This document shows positions 22,631 to 31,225 of a DNA stretch of 42,259 nucleotides, piece by piece (the first letter of the stretch is position 1; each line of letters starts with the position of its first letter). The translations under genes and the position numbers were made by a program. This DNA is from an uncultured Eubacteriales bacterium. GTDB lineage: Bacteria; Bacillota; Clostridia; Christensenellales; Borkfalkiaceae. Below the pieces are notes generated by a model that made no database searches, was not told where the DNA came from, and was given only the letters and a program-made list of their open reading frames with translations. The stretch lies in assembly GCA_958421945.1 (NCBI GenBank), contig CATZMZ010000012.1, forward strand, positions 1-42,259. Direction: 5' to 3'.

Positions 22631-25584
22631 CGGCGATTAAAAGAAAAACGTTAATTTTAATAGCGGCGTTCATTGCGCTTGCTTCGCTCGCATTAGGCGC
22701 AGCGTTCGGCACGAGAACGGTAAAAGCGGATTCCGCGGTAACGTTCGAGAATGGCGCGTATATAAGGATTGACACCGAAAACGCGGAAGCTGAAAGCACC
22801 ACGGGCATAAGATTCGTGGCAACCGTAGCTCCGACGCTTTACGATGCAAACGAAGTGGGTATGATAATAATCCCCTCGTCGATTTTGGCGAAATTCGACG
22901 GGCAAAGCGAAGGCGGCATAAGCGATTTGTTTGAGTTTTGCTCCAAAAAATACGGGAAAGCGAAAGAAGATATTTCCCAACCAACCACCCGCGAACGTTT
23001 AGAGGCTAATAACGGCAAAATGACGGGTGCAATCGTCAATATAAAGGGCGTTAATTTCAGAAACGAATACACGGCGATTGCGTATAGTTATGACGGCGCA
23101 AATTATACGTATTACAGAAGCGACGTAAACAGAACGATAACGGCAGTCGCAAACAAGGCGTTCGAGGCAAGCTCCCAAGCGCAGGAGGGCGACGAGCAAA
23201 AGTTAAACGCCGCGCAAAAAGAAAAGCTGACGGAAATTATCAAAAAATCCGTTAAGGTAAGTCTCGGCGACAACGAAAGCGGCAACGAAATAGCCAAAAC
23301 CGTGGCAAAGGGCAAGACGATTGACCTCGGCAAAACGTTCACGGACGAAAGCATTTCGGGCGAGACCGTGTGGAGCGTTAAAACCGGAAGCGACGTCGTA
23401 AAGATTTCGGGCAACGAGATGCAGGCGTTAAAGCAAGGCGACGCTGTTCTTACCGTCGGCGCGTATAACGGAGAGCTTTCCTTCGACGTAACGATTAACG
23501 GCGTGCAGGCAAACTTTGTGGCGGACGCGTGCGACTTCGTCGTGGAAGTGCCGCATGACGGGGATATTAAGGTTTTGCAGTTGACCGATACGCAACTTGT
23601 AAATTACACCAACGAAACTTCTACCGGTAACGCGGATAATTTAATCGACGTATACACGGAAGCGAATTTCGGCGTAAACTGTTTAGACTATATTGAAGAA
23701 GCGTTTAACCGCGTAAAGCCCGACTTTATAGTATTAACGGGCGATAACGTGTTCGGAAGGTTCGACAACGACGGAAAGGCTTTTACGGCGCTTGTCAAAA
23801 AGCTTGACAGTCTTAAAACCCCGTGGGCGGCGGTTTACGGCAACCACGATAACGAGTCCCAAATGGGCGCAAACTGGCAGAACAAACAGCTTGCCGATTC
23901 GGAATACGGTATGTTTTTACGCGGCGTTACGGACGGAAACGGCAACTATACAATCGGCATTAAGCAAAACGGAACGGTTAAGCGCGTGTTCTGTATGATG
24001 GACACGAACGCTTGCGAACAGGCACACGAAGCGGAGGCAAACCACGTTACCAAAACCACCGGCTTTACCGACGACCAGATAGCGTGGTTAAAACGCACGC
24101 TTTCCGCGATTAAAGAAGTGGACGCCACGGTAAAAGTCAGCATGGCTTATCACGTGCCTAATTACGCTTTCGTCAAAGCCAAAGAACAGTATACCGAAGC
24201 AGAAGCAGGCGTGGATACTTATTATTATACGTTAGGTCTCGATATTGCCGCAAACGAGGGCGATTTCGGCAGTTATAACGTCATAAACGGCGAAACTTTT
24301 GCCACGTTTGACTATAATAAAGACAGCGGCGAGAAAAAATACGGCAATGAAACCTTGTTGACGATATTTAAGAACAACGGCGTTGACAGCGTATTCTGCG
24401 GACACGAACATCAAATCAGCACGAGTATCGTTTACGAGGGTATCAGGTGGACGTTCGGATTAAAAACGGGCGTGTACGATATTCCCGAAAAAGATAATCT
24501 CGGCGGAACGGCTATTACTATCGGCAAGGACGGCGGCGTTTCGGTCGCACACGTTTATAATTCTTTAACGTATCAAGCCTATAAAGACGAAATAAGAAAC
24601 GGCAATTATATGAATACCGATAAAATGCCTCCCGCAGGGCTTACGGTAATGAATAAATCGGATAACGCAATCTCTCCCGAAAACTTACAGAAAGGCACGG
24701 TTACCAAAGAGATTATCGGCGGATTCGGCGCGTATAAACTTTCGGCTGACAGACAGTGCAATTTTGTGCTTGACCCCTCTTTGATTGAAAGCGGAGAATC
24801 GGTTACTTTCTCTTATTACGTTCCCCCGACGAACAAAGGATTTTATGGTGGTAACTGGCGTTCGTTCGGTATAGATAGGGGCGTAAGCAACATTCATTAT
24901 TTCTTACAGCAGGGTAGCGAACATAACTACGGCAGCGATTATGAGTATTTTGATAGTTTCGATACGTGGTATACGGCAACCGTGCCTTTAAGAGTCAATG
25001 ATGTCAAAGTTTCCAAATTCAACTGGGTAATATCGAAAGGCGGCGAAGTCTATATTAAAGACGTAACCGTCAACGAAGGTAAAACGACGACGGGCAATAT
25101 TGCGCCTACTGCGGCAACCGATAAAATCGTTTCTTCATATTCTACCACCGGTAAGAGCAATATCTTTAATGCTAGCGGAGAATTGCATTTCTGGTCGCAT
25201 ATAAACACCATAAACCATATGGTTTTTGACAGTAATTTCGTTCAGGATTGCTATAACTCCGGATTAACAAAAATCACGTTCACTTTCTATATGGGCAGCA
25301 ATTTTGTCAATGAAACCTGGTCAAGCGTTTATTTCGGTTACCTCGATAGCAGCAATACAATGAAGTATTTTATGGACGGCAGCGAATATTTAGGCACTAC
25401 ACCTATACGAAAGGCTAACATAGGGATAGAAAACAGCAAAACCGCTACGTTTACTTTAACGAAAGAACTGTACGAGAAAATCGATTTTGCAAACGGAGCA
25501 AGGCTTGTCCTCGGCTATTTGGCGGCAGGTAGTAATGACCCGCTAAAAATGATTATTACTCACCTTGAATTCAGTAAACCGTAA
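22627..25584 (+). CDS. Secreted multidomain metallophosphoesterase
   Basis: A 985-aa exported protein. ATG 22627 is chosen over an upstream in-frame start at 22552 because it has AAGGAGGT just upstream and begins a proper signal peptide (MTAIKRKTLILIAAF, cut near VKADS). Then come a domain opening TGIRFVATVAP (~45-200) and a Big_2-like Ig domain (~215-300). The phosphoesterase domain follows (~315-620): TDTQ (D321), TGDN (D373), GNHDN (406-409), YHVP (H509) and GHEHQ (H593, H595). Two C-terminal beta-sandwich modules follow, the last (~835-985) matching the module in the 6173 and 12799 lipoproteins (HMVFDSNFVQDC, SGLTKITF). The usual DxH motif reads DTQ here, a common variant in some subfamilies. 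Confidence 0.85.
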   Translation: MTAIKRKTLILIAAFIALASLALGAAFGTRTVKADSAVTFENGAYIRIDTENAEAESTTGIRFVATVAPTLYDANEVGMIIIPSSILAKFDGQSEGGISDLFEFCSKKYGKAKEDISQPTTRERLEANNGKMTGAIVNIKGVNFRNEYTAIAYSYDGANYTYYRSDVNRTITAVANKAFEASSQAQEGDEQKLNAAQKEKLTEIIKKSVKVSLGDNESGNEIAKTVAKGKTIDLGKTFTDESISGETVWSVKTGSDVVKISGNEMQALKQGDAVLTVGAYNGELSFDVTINGVQANFVADACDFVVEVPHDGDIKVLQLTDTQLVNYTNETSTGNADNLIDVYTEANFGVNCLDYIEEAFNRVKPDFIVLTGDNVFGRFDNDGKAFTALVKKLDSLKTPWAAVYGNHDNESQMGANWQNKQLADSEYGMFLRGVTDGNGNYTIGIKQNGTVKRVFCMMDTNACEQAHEAEANHVTKTTGFTDDQIAWLKRTLSAIKEVDATVKVSMAYHVPNYAFVKAKEQYTEAEAGVDTYYYTLGLDIAANEGDFGSYNVINGETFATFDYNKDSGEKKYGNETLLTIFKNNGVDSVFCGHEHQISTSIVYEGIRWTFGLKTGVYDIPEKDNLGGTAITIGKDGGVSVAHVYNSLTYQAYKDEIRNGNYMNTDKMPPAGLTVMNKSDNAISPENLQKGTVTKEIIGGFGAYKLSADRQCNFVLDPSLIESGESVTFSYYVPPTNKGFYGGNWRSFGIDRGVSNIHYFLQQGSEHNYGSDYEYFDSFDTWYTATVPLRVNDVKVSKFNWVISKGGEVYIKDVTVNEGKTTTGNIAPTAATDKIVSSYSTTGKSNIFNASGELHFWSHINTINHMVFDSNFVQDCYNSGLTKITFTFYMGSNFVNETWSSVYFGYLDSSNTMKYFMDGSEYLGTTPIRKANIGIENSKTATFTLTKELYEKIDFANGARLVLGYLAAGSNDPLKMIITHLEFSKP

Positions 25585-25727
25585 AATCCGTCATACCCGT
25601 TCCTTTCTTGAAACAAAACGTTCGACAAAAGGGTAGAACGGCTTAATCATAAAAAAGTAACGATTTTAAGAATGGGGCAAAACAGGTTGTTTTTAAAAAG
25701 CTAATTGCTTTAAGAAAATAGCGACAC

Positions 25728-25767
25728 ACAGCCGCCCGTGGCATCGCCACGGGCGGCTGTATGTTTT
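25728..25767 (+). terminator. Terminator of block 1
   Basis: A perfect 15-bp GC-rich stem (25728-25742 with 25746-25760) has a 3-nt ATC loop, followed by ATGTTTT. It lies 143 nt after the secreted esterase gene. It probably ends block 1 transcription; the T tract is short. Confidence 0.65.
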
Positions 25768-25806
25768 AAAAACCAAACAAGTTGATTACAACGTCTTTTA
25801 ATGACG

Positions 25807-25981
25807 TAAGGTTAGAAATATAGTCGCTGACGCGGAGATTGCCACGTCGCTACGCTCCTCGCAATGACGTAAAAACGTTGCCCGTCAAAGGCGGTCGGTG
25901 TCAGAATGACGAAAGGTGTTGGGGATTAGAAACACGCTGCCGCGGAGATTGCCGCGTCGCTACGCTCCTCGCAATGACGTA
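25807..25981. repeat. Composite dispersed repeat, right copy
   Basis: A ~175-nt unit matches the left copy at 1201-1372, with the same order. It opens with a TAAGG leader, then core copy 1 (25826-25871). The spacer that follows contains AAAGGCGGT-C/T-GGTGTCAGAATG, and core copy 2 (25936-25981) ends the unit. It starts 52 nt beyond the 3' end of AraC regulator 2, as the left copy does beyond regulator 1. The rest of the gap 25585-26032 holds only the terminator hairpin and no gene. Confidence 0.75.
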
Positions 25982-26032
25982 TGGTGGAGCAAGAGATTTA
26001 TAATAAGTCTGCAACGACGTAAGATAAGGTGA

Positions 26033-26878
26033 CTACTGCACGAGATAACGCTTGCGGAATTCCGTCGGCGATAACCCCGTGAATTTCTTGAATACCCGCG
26101 TGAAATATAACGGGTCTATAAAGCTTAATTCGTCCGCGATTTCGTTTATCGTTTTGTTCGTGTAAATGATTTCGCTTTGCGCCGCTTCTATCTTTAACGC
26201 TATCAGATATTTCCTCGGCGTAAAGCCCGTGTATTCGGTAAACATATTTATCAGCGTGGATACGGATACGTGACACATGCGCGCATACTCGTCGTTTGAC
26301 AGCGGCTCGGCTTTATAATTTATCTTCATATGCTCGATGGCGTTCTTTATAAGCTTATAAGAGTTGCTCATTAAATGGTCGTTCTGCGCTTTGTGTATTT
26401 TTGCAAAAACGTTTAACAGCAATATCGATTTATAAGTTTTGTTTTCAAACCCGTTCGTCCGGAAATCTTCGAGCATCAGATTGCACGTTTCTATGAATAT
26501 CGGGAAATATCCTACGTTATACGCTTTGTGCGTGCTTAACTGCAATTCTTCTAAATAACGGGGGATTTTCTTGCCGTAAAAATAAATATAATACCGCTCG
26601 TTAATCTTTTCGTTATGATAATATATCTTTACCCGCTCGTTCCTTTCAAAAATATATACCGATCCCGCCTTTAATTGTATCGCGTTTTGATCTTGCTGGA
26701 TGGTGGCCGTTCCGGAATTTTGGTATATCATAAGATACGCGTCCTCGTATCTGTTAAAATCGAAAGAAGCGTTCTGCGCGATGTAATATCCGCAGTTCTG
26801 TATAACCACGTCAAGGTCCTGCGTGTTCTGTTCAAGTTGGTTTTTGTCAGAGAAAAACGTAAATCCGTGTGTTTTCAT
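26033..26878 (-). CDS. AraC-family transcriptional regulator 2
   Basis: A 281-aa regulator. Residues ~20-150 form the cupin-like sensing domain (LMIYQNSGTATIQQDQNAIQ; AGSVYIFERNERVKIYYH). Residues ~185-280 hold the two HTH motifs (LSNDEYARMCHVSVSTLINM and INEIADELSFIDPLYFTRVF), ending FRKRYLVQ. It is divergent from the GH39-led block 2 operon and probably activates it. There is no Shine-Dalgarno sequence; a strong promoter lies so close (-10 only 8 nt upstream of ATG) that the mRNA may be leaderless. It differs clearly from regulator 1, so the two blocks may respond to different sugars. Confidence 0.92.
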   Translation of the reverse strand: MKTHGFTFFSDKNQLEQNTQDLDVVIQNCGYYIAQNASFDFNRYEDAYLMIYQNSGTATIQQDQNAIQLKAGSVYIFERNERVKIYYHNEKINERYYIYFYGKKIPRYLEELQLSTHKAYNVGYFPIFIETCNLMLEDFRTNGFENKTYKSILLLNVFAKIHKAQNDHLMSNSYKLIKNAIEHMKINYKAEPLSNDEYARMCHVSVSTLINMFTEYTGFTPRKYLIALKIEAAQSEIIYTNKTINEIADELSFIDPLYFTRVFKKFTGLSPTEFRKRYLVQ

Positions 26879-26886
26879 TTTCGATT

Positions 26887-26916
26887 ATTATACCTTATAA
26901 ATTAAAGTTTTGTCAA
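26887..26916 (-). promoter_or_regulatory. Strong promoter of AraC regulator 2
   Basis: On the minus strand a consensus TTGACA (26916-26911) and a consensus TATAAT (26892-26887) are 18 nt apart. Only 8 nt separate the -10 from the start codon at 26878. Transcription would therefore start at or next to the ATG. Confidence 0.7.
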
Positions 26917-26935
26917 CCTTTTTTACGATTTTGTC
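26908..26935. promoter_or_regulatory. Possible AraC operator half-sites
   Basis: TTTTGTC occurs at 26908-26914 and at 26929-26935, a start-to-start distance of 21 nt (two helical turns). This is the spacing usual for AraC half-sites in direct repeat. The first overlaps the regulator's own -35 box, which would fit autorepression. The motif is short, so chance is possible. Confidence 0.3.
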
Positions 26936-26956
26936 CATATTTGATTGATTTGGTGT

Positions 26957-26986
26957 ATTACATATCCGTTCCTTTTTTTGTATAAT
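26957..26986 (+). promoter_or_regulatory. Candidate promoter of the block 2 operon
   Basis: A consensus TATAAT (26981-26986) is preceded at 18 nt by ATTACA (26957-26962), a weak -35. A strong -10 with poor -35 suits an activator-dependent promoter. The leader of about 33 nt carries GGGAG (27011-27015) before ATG 27026. Confidence 0.5.
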
Positions 26987-27025
26987 TTTTATATATCTTT
27001 TTTTTATTGTGGGAGATTTTTGATT

Positions 27026-28360
27026 ATGTATGAATTAAAAGTGGACAAAAACGTCGCCGTCGGCAAGATTAAACCTTTGCACGGCGTTAATAACGCGCCC
27101 TACCTGAAAGGGGAGCTTTTTAAAACCTTGACGGACGCGGGTATTCCGTATTGCAGACTTCACGATTCCGCTTCGATTTACCCGTACGGGCGTTGCGTGG
27201 ATATCCCCGCGATTTTCCCAAATTTCGACGCGGACGAGAACGACCCGAACAGTTACGATTTTACTTTTACCGACGTGTATCTTAAAAATCTCGTCGACGC
27301 CGGCGTAGAACCCTTTTACCGACTCGGCGTGTCTATCGAAAATTACGCTTATATCAAGGCGTATAATATTTTCCCGCCCAAAGACTTTGCCAAGTGGGCA
27401 AGAATTTGCGAGCATATTATTTTGCATTACAATTACGGCTGGGCAAACGGCTTTCATTTCGGAATCGAATACTGGGAAATCTGGAACGAACCCGAGGACG
27501 TTCCCGACGTCGTCGACCGTCAGATGTGGCTCGGCACGAAAGAGGAGTTTTTCGAGCTGTATCGCATTTCCGCAAATTATTTGAAAGAAAAATTCCCCAA
27601 GCTTAAAATCGGGGGTTATTCGAGCTGCGGTTTTTACGCGATTGCCGACAGAATCGCCGATCCATCCGCCAACGTTTCCGCTCGCTACGACTATTTTATT
27701 ACCTATTTTATCGACTTTTTAACGTATATTTCGGACGAAAAACACACCGCGCCGTTAGACTTTTTCTCGTGGCATTCTTATAACGGCATTTGGTGTAATA
27801 AAATTTTTGCCGACTACGCGCGCAAAAAACTCGACGAGTTCGGATTTAAAAACACCGAAAGCTTTTTGACCGAGTGGAATCCGAGCCGTCTTTATAAGGG
27901 TACGCTGCGCGATTCCGCGAATATCGCTTCTAATATACTCGGTTTGCAGGATTCGCCCGTCGATATGATGCATTATTACGATTTGAGAATAAACACGTCG
28001 TACTGCGGTCTTTACGACCCTATTCAGTCGCCGCTTCTGCCCTGGACGAACGACCTTCCCGCATGCCTTCTGAAAGCATATTACACTTTTAAGGCGTTCA
28101 ACGAGCTTTATAAGCTTAAAACGCAGGTTAAGGTTACCGGCGCGGACGACCCCGTTTTTGCCGTTGCGGCGTTCGACGGGGAAAAGGGTGCAATCTATAT
28201 CACTAACAATTCGGAGGAAAAAGCCGAAATCGCCCTTTCCGGTCTCGGTAAGGCGGAAAGAGCTTTATATATCACCGAGGATAAAAGTCTCGAGGACGGC
28301 GAAGTTTCAGAAAAATTCACGCTTAACGCTTTCGAAAGCGTAGTTATTTATTTCCGTTGA
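27026..28360 (+). CDS. GH39-family glycosidase (beta-xylosidase-like)
   Basis: A 444-aa cytoplasmic retaining glycosidase of clan GH-A. The strand-4 motif EIWNEPED places the acid/base at E155, and the strand-7 motif LTEWNPSRLY places the nucleophile at E283. The opening VGKIKPLHGVNNAP and the DSASIYPYG segment are typical of GH39, as is a short C-terminal beta-sandwich. GH39 members act on beta-xylosides, alpha-iduronides and other linkages, so the true substrate is open. The reading frame extends upstream to TTG 26945, but that would cover the promoter. ATG 27026 has GGGAG at 27011. It leads the block 2 operon. Confidence 0.88.
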   Translation: MYELKVDKNVAVGKIKPLHGVNNAPYLKGELFKTLTDAGIPYCRLHDSASIYPYGRCVDIPAIFPNFDADENDPNSYDFTFTDVYLKNLVDAGVEPFYRLGVSIENYAYIKAYNIFPPKDFAKWARICEHIILHYNYGWANGFHFGIEYWEIWNEPEDVPDVVDRQMWLGTKEEFFELYRISANYLKEKFPKLKIGGYSSCGFYAIADRIADPSANVSARYDYFITYFIDFLTYISDEKHTAPLDFFSWHSYNGIWCNKIFADYARKKLDEFGFKNTESFLTEWNPSRLYKGTLRDSANIASNILGLQDSPVDMMHYYDLRINTSYCGLYDPIQSPLLPWTNDLPACLLKAYYTFKAFNELYKLKTQVKVTGADDPVFAVAAFDGEKGAIYITNNSEEKAEIALSGLGKAERALYITEDKSLEDGEVSEKFTLNAFESVVIYFR

Positions 28361-28370
28361 CGAAAAATTT

Positions 28371-31208
28371 ATGAAAAAATCAATTCCGTTCTGGTCGTGG
28401 AACGACGAGCTTAACGTAAAAAAACTAAACGAGCAGATTGACGAACTGTCCGAAAAAGGCTTCGGCGGATTCTTTATGCACGCGCGCAGCGGGCTTAAAA
28501 CCGAATACCTTTCCGAGGACTGGTTTAACTGCGTCAGGGCGTGCGCCGTTAAAGCGCGTAAACTCGGGCTTGCGCCGTGGCTTTACGACGAAAACGGCTG
28601 GCCAAGCGGCGCGGCGGGCGGTAAGTTGCTTTCCGACCCGCAAAACCTCGAAAATTATCTTACTTTTTCGTTCGGAAACTCGGATAAGCACGCGTTCGTT
28701 TCTTACGACGTTTCGGGTGACAGGTTAATCAGGCTTTCTCCCGACGCTCATTCCGAAAACGCGCTTAACGTTTACAAGCATACCTCTATTTCTACGGTGG
28801 ACGTTGCGGACGATAAGGTTATCGATAAGTTTATCGAGAACACGCACGAGGTGTACGAAAAGAAATTCGGCGGGCGGCTTTGTGATTTTATCGACGGGCT
28901 TTTTACCGACGAACCGCAATATTACGGCGGCGCAACACCGTTTCCGCACCTTATTTCCGATTATTTCAAGACTACCTACGACGCAGACGTTCTCGACGGG
29001 TTGGGACTGCTTTTTGCCGAAAAAGAGGGGTACGAGGCGTTCAGATATAAGTATTATCTCGCGTGTCAGACACTCTTTATCGAAAATTATTCTAAAAAGG
29101 TTTACGAATGGTGCGATTGCCACGGCTTAAAGCTTACGGGGCATTACGTGGAGGAGGCCGATTTATCCAAGCAAATGTACCATTGCGCGGGCGTTATGCC
29201 ATTTTACGAGTACGAGCATATCCCCGGCATTGACTGGCTTTGCAGAAGATTTATGTCGGTCGTTCCCGTTAAGCAGGTGGTAAGCGCGGCCGCTCAGCTC
29301 GGCAAAAAAGAGATTTTAACCGAATGTTTCGCGATGAGCGGCTGGGACGTTACGCCTCTTGAACTTAAAGCGATTGCGGAATTTCAGTACATTTTCGGCG
29401 TGAACGTTACCTGTATGCATTTGTATCCGTATTCCGAGGCGCGCGAACGCAAAAACGATTACCCGATGCATTTCGGCGGAACTAACGTGTGGGCGGCGGA
29501 CGTTTTGCCCACCTTTAACGATTATTTCGATAAGCTCGGCGATTTGATTCTCCAAACGCGTGAACGGGTAGACGTTGCCGTGCTTCATCCGATAAGAAGC
29601 GCGTATATCACGTTTAAGCACCTTATCGTTGACGAATACGACAAGTCGTTTATAAAATTTTCCGACGAACTTTCGGAGCGGACTGCGTTCCATTACGTTG
29701 ACGAAACGCTGCTCGAAAAACACGGCTGCGTGGCGGGTAATAAGCTCCGCTGCGGTTTGTGCGAATATTCTTACGTTATCCTTCCGCCCGACATTTTAAC
29801 TATCGGCAAAAACACGGACAGGCTTTTGCGCGAATATATCGCAAACGGCGGAAAAATCATCGTTTCCGGCAGACGCCCCGTTTATCTTGAAGGGGTTAAA
29901 ACGGATTTAAGCTATCTTAAATCGAACGCGACGATGGACGAAATCGTTAAAGACAACCTTTACTCTCTCCGCGCCGCAGGCGGCAAGGTGCGCCACGCTG
30001 CGAGAATTTCCGATTCTCTTTCGGTTATAGCCGCGCTCAATATCGACGGCAAAAACACCGCCTCGTGCGAACTGAACGTTAAAAACGGGTTCGTTAAAGA
30101 ATATAATCCGCTTACGGGGGCTAAAACGCCGTGCGAAAACGCGTTTACGTTAAAGCCGTACGAGTCCAAATATTTTGTTATCGAGCCGCTTGCCGAAACA
30201 CCCGTAAAACGCGAATGCCGCTCGGTTAAGCTTTGCGGCGAATTCGACGTCGTCCGTGCGGACGATAATTATCTCGTACTGGACAAGGCAAGCGTCAGCA
30301 CCGACGGTGTGAATTTTTCCGAAAAACGCTGTATTCCGCTGATTTTCGACAGCCTTTTGCGAGAACGATTCGCAGGGGACGTGTCGCTTAAATTTGAATT
30401 CGAATGCAATTTCGTTCCCGAAAAAATCCGTCTTATGTGCGAAAATTCCGATTACGCCGAGTTGTTCGTAAACGGCAATAAGGTTACGTTCGACGGGGTT
30501 TCTCCGATGGACGACGCAATGGCTCTCGCGGATATTAAAAAATTCGTAAAAATCGGGCGGAACGAAATTATAGAGATAATTCGTTTTTACCAAAAAGACA
30601 GCGTATATTACGCGTTATTCGGCGAAAACGTTACGGAATTTTTCAGAAACAGTCTCGTTTACGACACGTATATAGAGTGTTTGCGCCTTGTCGGCGACTT
30701 CGGCGTGTTCGAGAAAAACGGTCTTAAACAAGGAAAGCTCGAAAACGTGTTTACGGGCGAAAACTTCGTGATCGACAAACCTAAAAAGAAGGTAAGCGAC
30801 TTGATTTTCGACGGTTATTTGTTTTTTGCCGGCAAGATTCGGCTTAAAAAGACGCTCACGCTTGAAAACGAAAAGGTTGCCGTTACCGTTTGCGGTCGCG
30901 TGCATTACGCCAAATTGTGGGTGAACGGCAAATACGCGGGCGAATATTTGTTTAACGACTCGCTCGACGTTTCGGAATTTGCGGTTAAAGGCGAAAACGT
31001 TATCGAAATAGAGATTACTACGGGCAGCAGAAATTTATTCGGACCGTTCCATAACGCCATAAAGCAGGAGTCCTTTTACGTAACGCCTTCGTCGTTCGCA
31101 CTCTCGCAGGAAGGGTTTAAAAACGGCGAATACACCGAGGCTTACTCGTTTATAAGAACGGGTTTATTCGATTACGACGGTACGTTCAGATTAGAACTCG
31201 ACGAATAA
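28371..31208 (+). CDS. GH106-like glycosidase (putative alpha-L-rhamnosidase)
   Basis: A 945-aa cytoplasmic protein. The N terminus has the pattern of GH106 and related enzymes: PFWSWNDELN, GFGGFFMHARSGL and WLYDENGWPSG (70-80). Candidate catalytic residues lie in GHYVEEAD (E261/E262) and ILTECFAMSGWD (E318). A Rossmann-like region (~440-520) and C-terminal beta-sandwich domains follow, ending with the galactose-binding-like segment AKLWVNGKYAGEYLFNDSL. GH106 enzymes remove terminal alpha-L-rhamnose from pectic glycans, but many relatives are uncharacterised. The start is 10 nt after the GH39 stop. Confidence 0.72.
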   Translation: MKKSIPFWSWNDELNVKKLNEQIDELSEKGFGGFFMHARSGLKTEYLSEDWFNCVRACAVKARKLGLAPWLYDENGWPSGAAGGKLLSDPQNLENYLTFSFGNSDKHAFVSYDVSGDRLIRLSPDAHSENALNVYKHTSISTVDVADDKVIDKFIENTHEVYEKKFGGRLCDFIDGLFTDEPQYYGGATPFPHLISDYFKTTYDADVLDGLGLLFAEKEGYEAFRYKYYLACQTLFIENYSKKVYEWCDCHGLKLTGHYVEEADLSKQMYHCAGVMPFYEYEHIPGIDWLCRRFMSVVPVKQVVSAAAQLGKKEILTECFAMSGWDVTPLELKAIAEFQYIFGVNVTCMHLYPYSEARERKNDYPMHFGGTNVWAADVLPTFNDYFDKLGDLILQTRERVDVAVLHPIRSAYITFKHLIVDEYDKSFIKFSDELSERTAFHYVDETLLEKHGCVAGNKLRCGLCEYSYVILPPDILTIGKNTDRLLREYIANGGKIIVSGRRPVYLEGVKTDLSYLKSNATMDEIVKDNLYSLRAAGGKVRHAARISDSLSVIAALNIDGKNTASCELNVKNGFVKEYNPLTGAKTPCENAFTLKPYESKYFVIEPLAETPVKRECRSVKLCGEFDVVRADDNYLVLDKASVSTDGVNFSEKRCIPLIFDSLLRERFAGDVSLKFEFECNFVPEKIRLMCENSDYAELFVNGNKVTFDGVSPMDDAMALADIKKFVKIGRNEIIEIIRFYQKDSVYYALFGENVTEFFRNSLVYDTYIECLRLVGDFGVFEKNGLKQGKLENVFTGENFVIDKPKKKVSDLIFDGYLFFAGKIRLKKTLTLENEKVAVTVCGRVHYAKLWVNGKYAGEYLFNDSLDVSEFAVKGENVIEIEITTGSRNLFGPFHNAIKQESFYVTPSSFALSQEGFKNGEYTEAYSFIRTGLFDYDGTFRLELDE

Positions 31209-31225
31209 TTATAGGAGAAAAAGCT

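Noticed and set aside
26945..27025. N-terminal extension of the GH39 gene from a TTG
   Set aside because: The extension would cover the promoter and a T-rich leader and adds a hydrophobic stretch foreign to GH39; ATG 27026 follows GGGAG.
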